A DNA stretch of 64,000 nucleotides from Pseudomonadales bacterium (GTDB taxonomy: Bacteria; Pseudomonadota; Gammaproteobacteria; Pseudomonadales; JAHRWD01), in NCBI GenBank assembly GCA_016763075.1, contig JAESUM010000059.1, forward strand, positions 1 to 64,000, given 5' to 3'. The position numbers were made by a program, and so were the translations under genes. The notes under the pieces were generated by a model. The model had not been told where the DNA came from. It saw nothing but the letters and a program-made list of their open reading frames with translations, and did no database searches. This document shows, in pieces, positions 51,718 through 61,765 of the stretch; within the stretch, counting starts at the first letter, position 1; every line of letters starts with the position of its first letter.

Positions 51718-54447
51718 ATGTCTCAACCTGTAGCAAGCACTAACAATCACGCCCCGCTACGAAATGATATTCGGCTACTCGGCGACATGCTGGGCGAAAC
51801 CATTCTCAATCAATGCGGCCAGCAAACTTTCAATTTAGTAGAAGAGATTCGCCAAGCGTCCAAAACCGCTGCGCAGGGTAATGATGCGTCGTCCGCTCAA
51901 CTAGAAACCTTTCTCAGCCAACTAGAAGACAAGCAAATGCTACCGGTAGTGCGGGCTTTTGGGCTGATGCTCAACCTGATGAACATCGCCGAAGAATATC
52001 CCCGTGTCCGGCGCTTACGAGCCACTCAACTCAGCGGTGGTGCGGTGGGGCATCGTAAATCGCTACCGCAGTTATTACGCCATTTAAATGGCTGCGGAAT
52101 ACCACAAGCCGAAATTAGCCGCACAATAGAAAACCTACGCATTGAGCTGGTGTTGACCGCGCACCCAACCGAGGTTTCTCGGCGTACGGTGAGCCAAAAA
52201 TATGACCGCATCGCTAACCATCTTGAAAGCCTCGACCAGCAGAATATAAACGCATACGACCGTAAGTTAATTGAAGCAGACCTCCAAAGAGAGATCGACA
52301 GCCTATGGGCCACCGATGAAATACGGCGCAATAAACCCACACCAATCGACGAAGCAAAATGGGGCATCACCACCATTGAACAAACCCTGTGGGCCACCGT
52401 ACCGAAGCTACTTAGGCAGATGGATTACACATTGCTCAAAGAGCTCGGTGAAGGGTTAAGCATTGATGCCGCGCCCATTCGTTTTGCTTCGTGGATGGGG
52501 GGAGACCGCGACGGCAACCCAAACGTAACGGCTCAAACAACCGATGAAGTCTGCTGGCTATCGCGCTGGCAAGCCGCGCAATTGTTACAACAAGATATCG
52601 AGCAGTTGCGTTCCGAGCTTTCGATGTCACATTGTAGTGCCGAATTACGTAAGGTGACAGGCGACCATCCCGAGCCATACCGGCATTTGTTACGTGGGGT
52701 TCGTGACCGATTAATACTGACTCGCGACACCCTAAAACAAAAATTAAACGGCGAACTCACCATTAACGACGCCGAAATTTATTCTGATACAAATGACCTT
52801 AAACAGCCGTTAATGCTCTGCTACAACTCGCTGTTAGACCAAGGCATGAACACCATTGCCAACGGCCGGCTTACCGATATTATCCGTTGTATTAATTCTT
52901 TTGGGTTAAATTTAACCCCGTTAGATATTCGCCAAGAGTCATCGAGGCACGCCGAAGTCTTCGATGCCATCACCCGATACATTGGCCAAGGTAGTTACTT
53001 ACAATGGAGTGAAGCGGAAAAAATAGCTTTCTTGAATGCCGAATTAAACCAACAAAGGCCGCTAATACCTAGCCAGTTTTTAACTCAAACAGTTGATAAC
53101 GAATGGATAAATACCCTACAGCAGAAGGTAGATTATTCGATAGAAAATGTCTATGAGGTTATAAAAACCTGTCAAATAATTTCTAATCATCCCCGCAGTA
53201 GTTTTGCCAATTATATAATTTCAATGGCGCACTGCAGCTCAGATGTTCTAGCCGTAATGTTACTACAACGCGAGGCTGGTGTTGCGCAACCTTTACCGGT
53301 AATGCCTTTATTTGAAACGTTGATCGATCTTGAAAATGCACCTGAAATCATCGAGCAATTATTCAAGCTTGATGGGTATGTCGAATCAATACAACACAAC
53401 CAGCAAGTGATGATCGGTTATTCAGATTCTGCCAAAGATGCTGGGTTTCTGGCGGCGTCTTGGGGGCAATATCAGGCACAACAAAAACTAGTAACTCTCT
53501 GCAAAAGCCACCACGTACAGCTGCGCTTATTTCATGGCCGTGGTGGCTCGATGAGCCGCGGCGGAGGTTCTGCCCACGATGCATTATTATCCCAACCACC
53601 CGGCGCAGTAGAAGGCTACGTACGCATTACCGAACAAGGCGAAATGATTCGTTTTAAGTTTGGGTTGCCCGGTATCGCGCTTCGCACATTAGAGTTGTAC
53701 ACCTGCGCAACGCTTGAAGCGACATTACTGCCACCTCCTGCGCCATCTAAAAAGTGGTGCGCACTGATGGAGGACCTGACCCAATGTTCACTTGCAAGTT
53801 ATCGAAATGAAATTAGCCAACCAAACTTTTTGGAATATTTCCATGAGGCTACGCCAGAACAAGAGCTTCAGCGGCTCTCATTAGGGAGCCGTCCTGCTAA
53901 ACGAAAGTCCAGTGGTGGTATCGAAAGCCTACGTGCCATTCCATGGGTGTTTGCTTGGACTCAAACCCGCCTATTAATTCCTGCGTGGCTCGGCTCCGAC
54001 AGCGCATTCGAAAAAGCTATTGCGGATCAACAGCTAAATTTAATCCAAGAGATGACGCAAAACTGGCCCTATTTTACATCTATTATCGACATGCTAGAGA
54101 TGGTACTCGCCAAAACATTACCAATGGTATCGAGCTATTACGAGAAACGGTTGGTAGATGAGAACATGCAAGAAGTAGGCACTAAACTTAGACTACGTTT
54201 GAACTCGGTGGTGCGATCGGTAAATGAAATCCGCAACTCAGAAATATTGCTTGAACAAAGCCCCGTGATACGAAATTCCATTAGGGTGAGAAACCCCTAT
54301 GTAATGCCGCTGCATTTTCTGCAGGCAGAAATCATGCGCAGGCTTCGTATGAAAGGTAAAAATACGTCTGAATCAAAGCATATTTACGAACAGGTATTGA
54401 AAATAACCATCACCAGTATTGCCGCAGGCATGCGAAATACCGGCTAG
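51718..54447 (+). CDS. ppc: Phosphoenolpyruvate carboxylase
   Basis: PEP carboxylase makes oxaloacetate from PEP and bicarbonate, refilling the TCA cycle. Motifs present include LVLTAHPTEVSRRT (catalytic His), SWMGGDRDGNPNVT, GYSDSAKDAGFLAASWGQYQ, FHGRGGSMSRGGGSAHDA, and near the C-terminus ITITSIAAGMRNTG. I place the start at ATG 51718 (MSQPVAS), with GAGGA 7 bases upstream; upstream codons are possible but have no such site. Length about 909 matches the bacterial enzyme. It converges with plsB, 10 bases apart. Confidence 0.97.
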   Translation: MSQPVASTNNHAPLRNDIRLLGDMLGETILNQCGQQTFNLVEEIRQASKTAAQGNDASSAQLETFLSQLEDKQMLPVVRAFGLMLNLMNIAEEYPRVRRLRATQLSGGAVGHRKSLPQLLRHLNGCGIPQAEISRTIENLRIELVLTAHPTEVSRRTVSQKYDRIANHLESLDQQNINAYDRKLIEADLQREIDSLWATDEIRRNKPTPIDEAKWGITTIEQTLWATVPKLLRQMDYTLLKELGEGLSIDAAPIRFASWMGGDRDGNPNVTAQTTDEVCWLSRWQAAQLLQQDIEQLRSELSMSHCSAELRKVTGDHPEPYRHLLRGVRDRLILTRDTLKQKLNGELTINDAEIYSDTNDLKQPLMLCYNSLLDQGMNTIANGRLTDIIRCINSFGLNLTPLDIRQESSRHAEVFDAITRYIGQGSYLQWSEAEKIAFLNAELNQQRPLIPSQFLTQTVDNEWINTLQQKVDYSIENVYEVIKTCQIISNHPRSSFANYIISMAHCSSDVLAVMLLQREAGVAQPLPVMPLFETLIDLENAPEIIEQLFKLDGYVESIQHNQQVMIGYSDSAKDAGFLAASWGQYQAQQKLVTLCKSHHVQLRLFHGRGGSMSRGGGSAHDALLSQPPGAVEGYVRITEQGEMIRFKFGLPGIALRTLELYTCATLEATLLPPPAPSKKWCALMEDLTQCSLASYRNEISQPNFLEYFHEATPEQELQRLSLGSRPAKRKSSGGIESLRAIPWVFAWTQTRLLIPAWLGSDSAFEKAIADQQLNLIQEMTQNWPYFTSIIDMLEMVLAKTLPMVSSYYEKRLVDENMQEVGTKLRLRLNSVVRSVNEIRNSEILLEQSPVIRNSIRVRNPYVMPLHFLQAEIMRRLRMKGKNTSESKHIYEQVLKITITSIAAGMRNTG

Positions 54448-54457
54448 AATTTCAATA

Positions 54458-55081
54458 CTATTCAGCAACAATTTCGTCGATAATTTGATGTACTTCGGGA
54501 GAAATAACCAATACTAAATCTGAAATAGTTTGCTCAAAATTACCATCGAACATTAATTGACGCTCGTCATTCATTTCTACAGCGCCAGTAGATTTTAAGG
54601 TTTTTATAAAACCTTTAATGAGAGCTCGGTCAGAATGATCTGCATCGCCATTTCCTAGCAACTGAAGAATACCCTTAAGTACTTTAAAATAGTGTTTTTC
54701 AAGCCCGGCTTGTTTTAACTCACCACTACCGGCTTTAAACAAAATCTGACTTAACATTGCGTATCTTTCTAAACTTGGCAGCACAACGCTTGAAAACGAA
54801 TCCAGTGCCAAGGCATCTGGATTATCCGCGCTAATGCTCCACTGGCTTTCTTCATACTGAATAAACCCGCAATCAGAAAATGTATTCAAACACTGACCAA
54901 TATAAGAGTTTAACTGGTCTTCATCCCAATGAAGAATTAGATCTTCTTTTAGAAACGGGTATATAACAGCGACGGCATCTGACAAGCATTGCTGACTAAT
55001 TTTCCCATGCAGGGAAATTAATTTTATAAGTAACGCAGGAATAACAAACAAGTGAATAATGTTATTTCGATAGTAACCCAT
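54458..55081 (-). CDS. plsB: Glycerol-3-phosphate acyltransferase PlsB, C-terminal part
   Basis: A 207-residue frame homologous to the last quarter of PlsB, starting with the conserved MGYYRNNIIHLFVIPALLIK. In E. coli this block follows directly in the same protein (MTYYRNNIAH). Its ATG overlaps the stop of the N-terminal part by one base (TAATG). One lost G in CGGG (read HR-VMGYYRNN) restores a single frame, so it is either a frameshift, a sequencing error or a real split gene. Confidence 0.88.
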   Translation of the reverse strand: MGYYRNNIIHLFVIPALLIKLISLHGKISQQCLSDAVAVIYPFLKEDLILHWDEDQLNSYIGQCLNTFSDCGFIQYEESQWSISADNPDALALDSFSSVVLPSLERYAMLSQILFKAGSGELKQAGLEKHYFKVLKGILQLLGNGDADHSDRALIKGFIKTLKSTGAVEMNDERQLMFDGNFEQTISDLVLVISPEVHQIIDEIVAE

Positions 55082-56877
55082 TACCGGTGCTGAGGCTTTA
55101 ACAACCCAACAACCGAATCAGTACGCTCTAGTAAGCCAAGCTCTTCAACATATGAAACAATACCCTTTTCATTCAAATCAGTTACAGAAATACTGCTGCT
55201 ATAAGGCGCTGCCTCGCATATCATCAGGCAAATTCTTAGCTCGGCTTCAAGCTGAGAAACCAATGCTTTACGCTGCGATGAACAAAGCAATAACAACGAT
55301 ACCAAGTTCACTGGGTTCACTGCAGCCGCGCTGTTAATTCGCGTGACTACCTGTTCGCCTATCTGATTTACCGCTTGGGTTAACCAACCTTGACGTTCAT
55401 CAGCTCCCAATGTGCTTTTCCAGTCCGGTTTGTAGTCGTCCAGAAACTGACTCATCACAATCGGCTCAGCAAAGTTAACCGATACTTTACCAAAAGGGCC
55501 TTTCAGACTCTTGAGCGTAGAAAAAACCCCGAAAACGGATTCTTTCTTTTTCTCTGCGCCTTCTAATTCTTTTTGATAGGTAGTGACTTCAATTATTTTC
55601 TCATAACCAATATATACGGGGACAAATACCAACGGCTTTTGTTCACGCAGGTAGGTTCGTGCGGTCATTGAGATCAAACCGGTTTTTGCAGGTAGTGTAC
55701 GGCCAGATCTGCTTCGTCCACCTTCAACAAAATATTCCATCGAATGACCACGGGAATACACCATCCCCATGTATTCGTTAAAAACCGCGGTGTAAAGACG
55801 CTGACTTTTAAATGAGCGGCGCATATAAAAAGCACCTACTTTTCTTAGTAATAGTCCAATAACAGGCATGTTTAAATTCACACCCGCCGCAATATGTGGG
55901 ATGGCTAAACCTTGATGATAGAGCAAATAGGAAAGTAGTAGATAGTCAACGTGACTACGATGACAGGGCACGTAAACAATCGCATGACCGCTCGCAACTT
56001 CTTTTACTCTGTCAATGTTGTTAACTTCCAAACCGCTATACATGCGATTCCATAACACGCTCAAACCTTTCTCAAAGATTTTCACCATTGGGTATGTAAG
56101 ATCAGAACATATCTCGAGCGCATTTTTCTTGGCTTGTTTACGTATCTCAGCAAGGTGTTTGTTTTGATCTTTTGCTTCAAGTTCAATGGCCTGACGCACC
56201 AATGGAGCATCAATCAAGGTGTTGATCATGGTTTTACGGTGAGATAGTTCCGGCCCAAGAATAGAGGTACGAACTTGTCTAAAATGCACCCGCAGAACAC
56301 GAAATAGTTTTCGCTGTACTCGCTCTGCGTTCATTTCGGCGTTTAATAATGCCCGTACTGAAACCGGTTGGCTAAATTGCACAAATACGTTGCGGCCATT
56401 AATCAGAATAATCAAAAATTTTCTGAATGGGCCCACTAATGTTCCGCCACTGCCAAACAATAATGATTTCAGGCTGCGTTGTTTATCTGGGTGATAACCC
56501 CAATAAACCGAAACAGGTATAAGCTGGACATCTTGCAATTGATCGTTGCAAATAAGTTGAGATAATTCGACTGCGGAATCTGAATATTGCCGACTACTGC
56601 TACGTTTTATCACCCGCCCTTCATTACGTTTAATAACAAAAAAACCACGCTTATGAGCGAGCTGTTCTATTTTTGAATGCAAATAAGGGCTTGGTAAACT
56701 GTTGTCTTTACAAATTTGATCGACAACAAGCAGATCTGAATAGGAACGGTATTCCAATACATAGAAGGCTGGAATGTCATCACGTAGTTCACTTTTGAGC
56801 TGGCTACTGCCATGAACTTTTGTTTTCACCCAACTGTTAAGTAACGTTCTGTAGGTGTTATAGACGAATGCTCGCAT
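55081..56877 (-). CDS. plsB: Glycerol-3-phosphate acyltransferase PlsB, N-terminal and catalytic part
   Basis: PlsB is the inner-membrane enzyme that makes lysophosphatidic acid for membrane lipid synthesis. This 598-residue part holds the acyltransferase blocks: PCHRSHVDYLLLSYLLY (HX4D), GAFYMRRSF, and FVEGGRSRSGRTLPAKTGLI. Together with the next frame it adds up to about 805 residues, the usual PlsB length. It stops at KPQHR-TAA where the C-terminal part begins in another frame. The catalytic blocks are complete, but the missing C-terminus is conserved, so activity of this part alone is uncertain. Confidence 0.92.
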   Translation of the reverse strand: MRAFVYNTYRTLLNSWVKTKVHGSSQLKSELRDDIPAFYVLEYRSYSDLLVVDQICKDNSLPSPYLHSKIEQLAHKRGFFVIKRNEGRVIKRSSSRQYSDSAVELSQLICNDQLQDVQLIPVSVYWGYHPDKQRSLKSLLFGSGGTLVGPFRKFLIILINGRNVFVQFSQPVSVRALLNAEMNAERVQRKLFRVLRVHFRQVRTSILGPELSHRKTMINTLIDAPLVRQAIELEAKDQNKHLAEIRKQAKKNALEICSDLTYPMVKIFEKGLSVLWNRMYSGLEVNNIDRVKEVASGHAIVYVPCHRSHVDYLLLSYLLYHQGLAIPHIAAGVNLNMPVIGLLLRKVGAFYMRRSFKSQRLYTAVFNEYMGMVYSRGHSMEYFVEGGRSRSGRTLPAKTGLISMTARTYLREQKPLVFVPVYIGYEKIIEVTTYQKELEGAEKKKESVFGVFSTLKSLKGPFGKVSVNFAEPIVMSQFLDDYKPDWKSTLGADERQGWLTQAVNQIGEQVVTRINSAAAVNPVNLVSLLLLCSSQRKALVSQLEAELRICLMICEAAPYSSSISVTDLNEKGIVSYVEELGLLERTDSVVGLLKPQHR

Positions 56878-56925
56878 AGCCGGTCACAACTTTTTTGAAA
56901 TTTTCAGAGAAGGTACAGCGGAAAC

Positions 56926-57363
56926 TCAGAGTCCTTTTACAAACCGTCGCAGCAATGGCAACTGTTTGTACATATCAAAACCTGCATCTTCGGCGAGCTT
57001 GAGATATTTTCCAGAGTGCTGCAAGTCTTGTCGAATTGAAAGAATCGACCACAGAATTGTGCAGCGGTTACCGGTTCTACAAAATGAAAATACCGGCGCG
57101 TCACTAGCATCTAATGCCAGCTGCATAGCATCTACTTCAGCATCAGAAATGGTATTTAAATTAATCGGTATAAAATAGTAAGCGAGGCCTAAATCAGAGG
57201 CTGCCTTAGAGAACTCGGCATTCGAAGGTTGATCATCTGCTTCATGATCAGGCCGATTGTTAATCACAGCATTAAAACCAAGCGCTTTAATCTGAACTAA
57301 GTCAGAGACTGCAATTTGCATACTTGAACTGAATTTATCGGTTAGTTGTGCAGGTTTTAACAT
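56926..57363 (-). CDS. DUF442 family protein (TIGR01244, sulfur-transferase/phosphatase-like)
   Basis: The family resembles protein-tyrosine phosphatases and is often linked to sulfide oxidation (Blh-type). This short protein (about 145 residues) has GFNAVINNRPDHEADDQPSN and the active-site Cys loop VFSFCRTGNRC. I chose the ATG at 57363 (MLKPAQLTDKF); further upstream codons overlap the rplS terminator and read into non-conserved sequence. It lies after rplS on the same strand, separated by a terminator. Confidence 0.83.
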   Translation of the reverse strand: MLKPAQLTDKFSSSMQIAVSDLVQIKALGFNAVINNRPDHEADDQPSNAEFSKAASDLGLAYYFIPINLNTISDAEVDAMQLALDASDAPVFSFCRTGNRCTILWSILSIRQDLQHSGKYLKLAEDAGFDMYKQLPLLRRFVKGL

Positions 57364-57409
57364 TCCCATACCCCAATAATATGTGCAAATATTTCTAGCT
57401 AGATATAAC

Positions 57410-57439
57410 GAAACAAGCCCGCAACGGCGGGCTTGTTTC
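57410..57439 (-). terminator. Intrinsic terminator of the rpsP-rimM-trmD-rplS operon
   Basis: GAAACAAGCCCGC (57410-57422) and GCGGGCTTGTTTC (57427-57439) form a perfect 13-bp stem with a 4-base loop. It lies about 12 bases after the rplS stop. In the minus direction the stem is followed by GTTATAT, a modest T-rich tail. Confidence 0.88.
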
Positions 57440-57451
57440 TTAAAAAATGGG

Positions 57452-57805
57452 TTAGCCCAATTTTTCTTTGATTCGAGCTGCTTTACCTGAAAGCTCACGT
57501 AGGTAATACAGTTTTGCCTGGCGTACATCACCACGACGTTTTACTTTGATCTCGGCGATCAACGGACTGTGTGTTTGGAACGTACGCTCAACACCAACAC
57601 CATGGGAAATTTTACGTACAGTAAAAGAAGAGTTAATAGCTCGGTTTTTCTTAGCCAGAACAACGCCTTCAAAGGCTTGAAGTCGCTCGCGTGTGCCTTC
57701 TTTAACTTTAACCTGAACGATTACGGTATCGCCGGGGCTAAATTCTGGAAGATCAGACTTCATTTGTGCCGCTTCAATTTCAGAAATAATCTTATTGGTG
57801 CTCAT
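57452..57805 (-). CDS. rplS: 50S ribosomal protein L19
   Basis: L19 lies at the 30S-50S interface. The product (117 residues from ATG 57805, [15 protein letters not shown]) has [53 protein letters not shown] and the C-terminal [20 protein letters not shown]. The frame can be extended upstream, but the conserved start is at 57805. It is the last gene of the rpsP operon. Confidence 0.98.
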   Translation of the reverse strand: MSTNKIISEIEAAQMKSDLPEFSPGDTVIVQVKVKEGTRERLQAFEGVVLAKKNRAINSSFTVRKISHGVGVERTFQTHSPLIAEIKVKRRGDVRQAKLYYLRELSGKAARIKEKLG

Positions 57806-57869
57806 AACGCGCTCTTTATAGTTCAGGTTATTGTTCAAATATTAGTGCTTGGTTTTGCTCAAATCCCCA

Positions 57870-58625
57870 TTATGTAGGGTCTTCTGAACGCTGCCATTGT
57901 GTTACAAATTCTTCCAGAAGCATTGTTTGCTCTGAGTTTAATTCTTTGCTTTCCAGTAGGTCTGGTCTTTTAAGCCAGGTTGCTCCTAAGGATTGCTTGA
58001 GCCGCCAACTACGGATTCGCTCGTGATTACCACTGAGCAAAACTTCCGGTACTGGTACGCCTTCAAATACTTCAGGTCTCGTATAATGCGGAAAATCCAG
58101 CAAGCCTTCCGAAAAAGAGTCGCTTTGAGCCGACGCATCGTGTCCAAGGACTCCGGGGATTAAACGCGTTGCCGCATCGATCACTACCATGGCAGCAAGC
58201 TCACCACCTGATAGTACAAAATCACCGAGAGACCATTGCTGATCTACTTCCATATTAATCAGCCTTTCGTCGATACCTTCGTATCGGCCAGAGATCAAAA
58301 GCAATTTCTTTTGATCTACCAGTGCTTCCAGTTTTGCCTGGTTTAATCGCTCGCCCTGCGGCGAAAGATAGACGGTTAGTACATCAGCACCCAATTTTTC
58401 TCTAGCAGCAGAGATTGCATCTCGCAACGGCTCTACTTTCATCAACATGCCCGGGCCACCACCGTAGGGGCGGTCATCAACGGTTCTATGTTGATCCTGA
58501 GTATAGTCTCTTGGATTCCAACATTGCAGGGACAGCAAATCGCGTTTGACTGCTCTGCCAGTAACACCATACTCCGTTACTGTTTGAACCATTTCGGGAA
58601 AAAGTGTAATCACCCCAATCTGCAT
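57870..58625 (-). CDS. trmD: tRNA (guanine-N1-)-methyltransferase TrmD
   Basis: TrmD methylates G37 of tRNAs and prevents frameshifting. The start at 58625 gives the conserved [20 protein letters not shown], then VTGRAV; the frame extends upstream but without conservation. Other features are [34 protein letters not shown] and [20 protein letters not shown], which form the trefoil-knot SAM site. About 251 residues fits the family. It sits between rimM and rplS. Confidence 0.98.
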   Translation of the reverse strand: MQIGVITLFPEMVQTVTEYGVTGRAVKRDLLSLQCWNPRDYTQDQHRTVDDRPYGGGPGMLMKVEPLRDAISAAREKLGADVLTVYLSPQGERLNQAKLEALVDQKKLLLISGRYEGIDERLINMEVDQQWSLGDFVLSGGELAAMVVIDAATRLIPGVLGHDASAQSDSFSEGLLDFPHYTRPEVFEGVPVPEVLLSGNHERIRSWRLKQSLGATWLKRPDLLESKELNSEQTMLLEEFVTQWQRSEDPT

Positions 58626-58647
58626 TGAGTTTCCCCGAGTCTGTTTT

Positions 58648-59184
58648 CTAAAAATCTTCGTCCCAATCAACCGTGATCATTGCTGACTCTAGGTTGACCT
58701 CTTTGACGACTCTATCGGGCAAGTACGGGATTAACCGCTCTCGCTTGTCGATGCTGTCTTTACTGGCTTTCACAACTAAAACGTCGTTCGCGCCAGTTTC
58801 TAGCATCGAGTCGACTCGACCTAAAATTCGTTGTTGCGTACTTTGAACACTCAGCCCAATCAGCTGGCTCCAGTAATAGTCGCCTGGCTCAAGCTTCGCC
58901 AATACGGCTTTTGGAACACTGAACTGCATACCACGATACAGTTCAGCTTGTGTTCGGGTATCGCAGTCTTTTAAGTACGCTACGAAACCTTTGCCATGAG
59001 GTTTCCATTCTTCAATGGTAACCCCTTGGTCTTTCTGGCTCGGCCCTTCAAGTCGAATACCAGAATACTGAAAGAAGTTCTCTTCAGGCTCTGTATACGA
59101 ATGAATCCGTACCCAACCGTGCACACCAAAAGCTGCGGTAACTCTCCCTACAACAACCATTTCGGTTTTTTCGGAATTACTCAA
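58648..59184 (-). CDS. rimM: 16S rRNA processing protein RimM
   Basis: RimM helps mature the 30S head and binds S19. The 178-residue product has the N-terminal RimM domain ([20 protein letters not shown]) and a C-terminal PRC-barrel (residues about 95-175) with [13 protein letters not shown] and the end [17 protein letters not shown]. It follows rpsP by 23 bases. Confidence 0.97.
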   Translation of the reverse strand: MSNSEKTEMVVVGRVTAAFGVHGWVRIHSYTEPEENFFQYSGIRLEGPSQKDQGVTIEEWKPHGKGFVAYLKDCDTRTQAELYRGMQFSVPKAVLAKLEPGDYYWSQLIGLSVQSTQQRILGRVDSMLETGANDVLVVKASKDSIDKRERLIPYLPDRVVKEVNLESAMITVDWDEDF

Positions 59185-59207
59185 CGCAGCAAATCAGTAG
59201 AGCGATC

Positions 59208-59465
59208 TTAAGCTGCTTTAGCTTCAGCTGAGTTTTTCTTCAGCAAGCTTGCAACACGTTCACTAGGCTGTGCGCCTTGACCAATCCAATAATCAATACG
59301 TGCTTGATCTAATCGAAGTGTTTCTTCTTGACCGCGAGCCAATGGGTTAAAAAAACCTACGCGCTCAATAAACGCGCCATTACGGGCGCGGCGACTATCC
59401 GCTACAGTCAAGTGATAAAAAGGGCGCTTCTTAGAGCCCCCGCGAGCTAGACGAATAGTGACCAT
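59208..59465 (-). CDS. rpsP: 30S ribosomal protein S16
   Basis: S16 is an early 30S assembly protein. The 85-residue product begins [20 protein letters not shown], has [20 protein letters not shown] and [18 protein letters not shown], and is the first gene of the rpsP-rimM-trmD-rplS operon. Gene order matches other gammaproteobacteria. Confidence 0.98.
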   Translation of the reverse strand: MVTIRLARGGSKKRPFYHLTVADSRRARNGAFIERVGFFNPLARGQEETLRLDQARIDYWIGQGAQPSERVASLLKKNSAEAKAA

Positions 59466-59644
59466 CCAGTCATTCTCCTAAAATTTTAAAATATTTCAAT
59501 GGAACACCCTCTCAAAATTAGCTGTTTCGAGCTAAACCAAGAAGATATCCGTAACAAAAAAAGGTGCGGCATTCTACGTGTTCCAGGAAAAATTTGAAAT
59601 GCCTATCGGTAAAAAAACCAACATTTGCGTGGCTAATTGTAGCA

Positions 59645-61759
59645 TCAGGTGCTTTTTCGGCCTGAAATAAGGTAAATCAGCACAATAACGATCGCTGTAA
59701 CGCCTGTAATCCAGTAATTTCCGTGAGGCCAAAGCATCAATACCGCAACGACCACTAGGATAAATCTCAACGAATAAGACAACGCTGACTTCATATAACC
59801 CTGAAATGCCGCGGCCATCGCGTATAGCCCTATTGAGGCCAATACAAATACCAAACTTTTTTCTAGCAGCGTACCGGTGACAAGTGGTGAGTAAGCGAAC
59901 AGCAAGGGTATTAAATACAACCCTTTTGCCATTTTCCAGGCGGTAAAACCTGTGGCCATTGGAGGACTGCCGGCAATGGCAGCTGCCGAGAATGCACACA
60001 TGCACACCGGCGGCGTTACGTTGCTGTCCTGCGATAACCAAAAAATGATGAGGTGAGCGCTCAGCAGGACCATTGAAATGGTCGCAGGGTCGATTAACTG
60101 CGGCTGAATCAAAGCTAAGAAATCAGCCGGCACCGCCGTTAGCAACTGCTCAGCTTGCAACAGGGTTAAGTCTTGAGTGATATCTAACCCCAAACCACCC
60201 GCAAACACGCCGAGTATAGCGGTTACTTCTTGTGGCAAGCCTCCGACTGCTATGGCTTCAATCAGCTGTTGTTGCATCATTAAATCGAACAGCAGTGGCG
60301 CACAAAGCGTTGCCATTACAATATATGAGGCTGTCACGGGCAACCCTGCACCAAGAATCAATGATGCTGCTGCAATCAGTGCAATAGCAAACAACAGACT
60401 GCCTCCGGACCACTGAACAATCATCAATGAGAAGGTATTACCAAACCCAGTAGTTGTGACCACATTTACGATTAAACCAATGGCAATCAACAGACTGGCG
60501 GTTGGGATCATATTGGTTGTGCCATCAACCAAAGCCTGCTGAATATCCTTTAATCTCATTGGTTTAGCCGACAACCACGAAGCCGCAATGACTGCAGCTA
60601 TAGCCATCACCGCTGAATAGCTGGCGCTATAACCCATAGCCAAAAAGGTTACCAATAAGCCCAACGGAATTAAGAAATGCCAGCCTTGCTTAAGCACTTG
60701 CATGACCGAAGGGCTCTGTTCATCGGTTTGATTCAGGCCAAGCCGCTTTGCTTCAATGCGCACATAAAATGCGACCGACAAAAAATACAGTAGCGCTGGT
60801 AACACCGACACCGCCACAATAGTCATATAGGAAAGCTGGGTATAACTGGCCATCACAAAGGCTCCAGCGCCCATGACCGGCGGCATTAGCTGCCCGCCTG
60901 TTGAAGCAGCAGCCTCAACCCCTGCAGCAAAGCGTGGAGTAAAACCAAACCGCTTCATCATTGGAATAGTAATAACACCGGTAGACGCGGTATTGGCCAC
61001 CGCAGAACCCGACACCGACCCCATCAACCCAGAGCCCACAACTGCCACTAACCCAGGGCCACCGACTGTACGCCCTGCCAGGCAACGGGCCAAACTGATC
61101 AAAAAATCCCCGGCGCCGGAAACCAACAAAAACGAGCCGAACAATATAAAGGGGTACACATAGGCAGCAGAAATAATGGTAATGCTGCCCAGCACCCCTT
61201 CTCCTCCAAAGAAACTGCGAAACAGCATGGTCTCGAGGCTCAGCCCAGGAAACGAAAAAACGTTGTCTAGCCAACTACCCCATAACACCGAGTAGCTAAC
61301 TGCAATCACCACTAAAACCGGGATAATCCAGCCGGAGCTACGCCGGCATATTTCAACCGCTAGCAATACTGCTGCACCGGAAACCAGCCAGTCCCACTGG
61401 TCAAAATCGGTACCCCTTTGATAGAGGTTTTCTTCAAACAACATGAGATAAATTGCACAATTTACTGCAATCAAGCCCAATGAAAAATCGGTGATCAGAG
61501 CAAAGTAGCCACTCCCAGCATCATTGTTCGCAGCAGGCTTTATTAAGGGAAAACCTAATGCTGCGAGCATACCAAAGCAACCAAAATGAATAGCCGCAAA
61601 CCAAAGCTCTGAAAGCGTCCCTACGGTATTGAGGTATAAGTGCGTGAGCGCCACGGGCAGCGCAATGAGGTGAATCATGACTGCTCTTAGTCGGCTTGCA
61701 CTCACCACGCTGGCCCACGCAACGTTATGGGCCGGATTAAACTCCACATCGCACTGCAC
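59645..61759 (-). CDS. TRAP transporter fused permease (DctQ-DctM type), TAXI system
   Basis: TRAP transporters take up organic acids with a binding protein and a sodium or proton gradient. This protein of about 704 residues carries many membrane segments: an N-terminal part equal to the small DctQ subunit (about residues 25-170) and the large DctM part from about 190, with GLMGSVSGSAVANTASTGVI and EAAASTGGQLMPPVMGAGAF. The fused form goes with the TAXI-type binding protein whose gene starts just upstream. The start is uncertain: GTG at 61759, or ATG at 61678. The substrate is unknown. Confidence 0.9.
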   Translation of the reverse strand: MQCDVEFNPAHNVAWASVVSASRLRAVMIHLIALPVALTHLYLNTVGTLSELWFAAIHFGCFGMLAALGFPLIKPAANNDAGSGYFALITDFSLGLIAVNCAIYLMLFEENLYQRGTDFDQWDWLVSGAAVLLAVEICRRSSGWIIPVLVVIAVSYSVLWGSWLDNVFSFPGLSLETMLFRSFFGGEGVLGSITIISAAYVYPFILFGSFLLVSGAGDFLISLARCLAGRTVGGPGLVAVVGSGLMGSVSGSAVANTASTGVITIPMMKRFGFTPRFAAGVEAAASTGGQLMPPVMGAGAFVMASYTQLSYMTIVAVSVLPALLYFLSVAFYVRIEAKRLGLNQTDEQSPSVMQVLKQGWHFLIPLGLLVTFLAMGYSASYSAVMAIAAVIAASWLSAKPMRLKDIQQALVDGTTNMIPTASLLIAIGLIVNVVTTTGFGNTFSLMIVQWSGGSLLFAIALIAAASLILGAGLPVTASYIVMATLCAPLLFDLMMQQQLIEAIAVGGLPQEVTAILGVFAGGLGLDITQDLTLLQAEQLLTAVPADFLALIQPQLIDPATISMVLLSAHLIIFWLSQDSNVTPPVCMCAFSAAAIAGSPPMATGFTAWKMAKGLYLIPLLFAYSPLVTGTLLEKSLVFVLASIGLYAMAAAFQGYMKSALSYSLRFILVVVAVLMLWPHGNYWITGVTAIVIVLIYLISGRKST

Positions 61760-61765
61760 ATCATA

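Noticed and set aside
59574-60041. Frame of 155 codons overlapping the end of the TRAP permease gene
   Set aside because: It lies on the same strand in another frame and has no conserved features; the permease frame is clearly the coding one.
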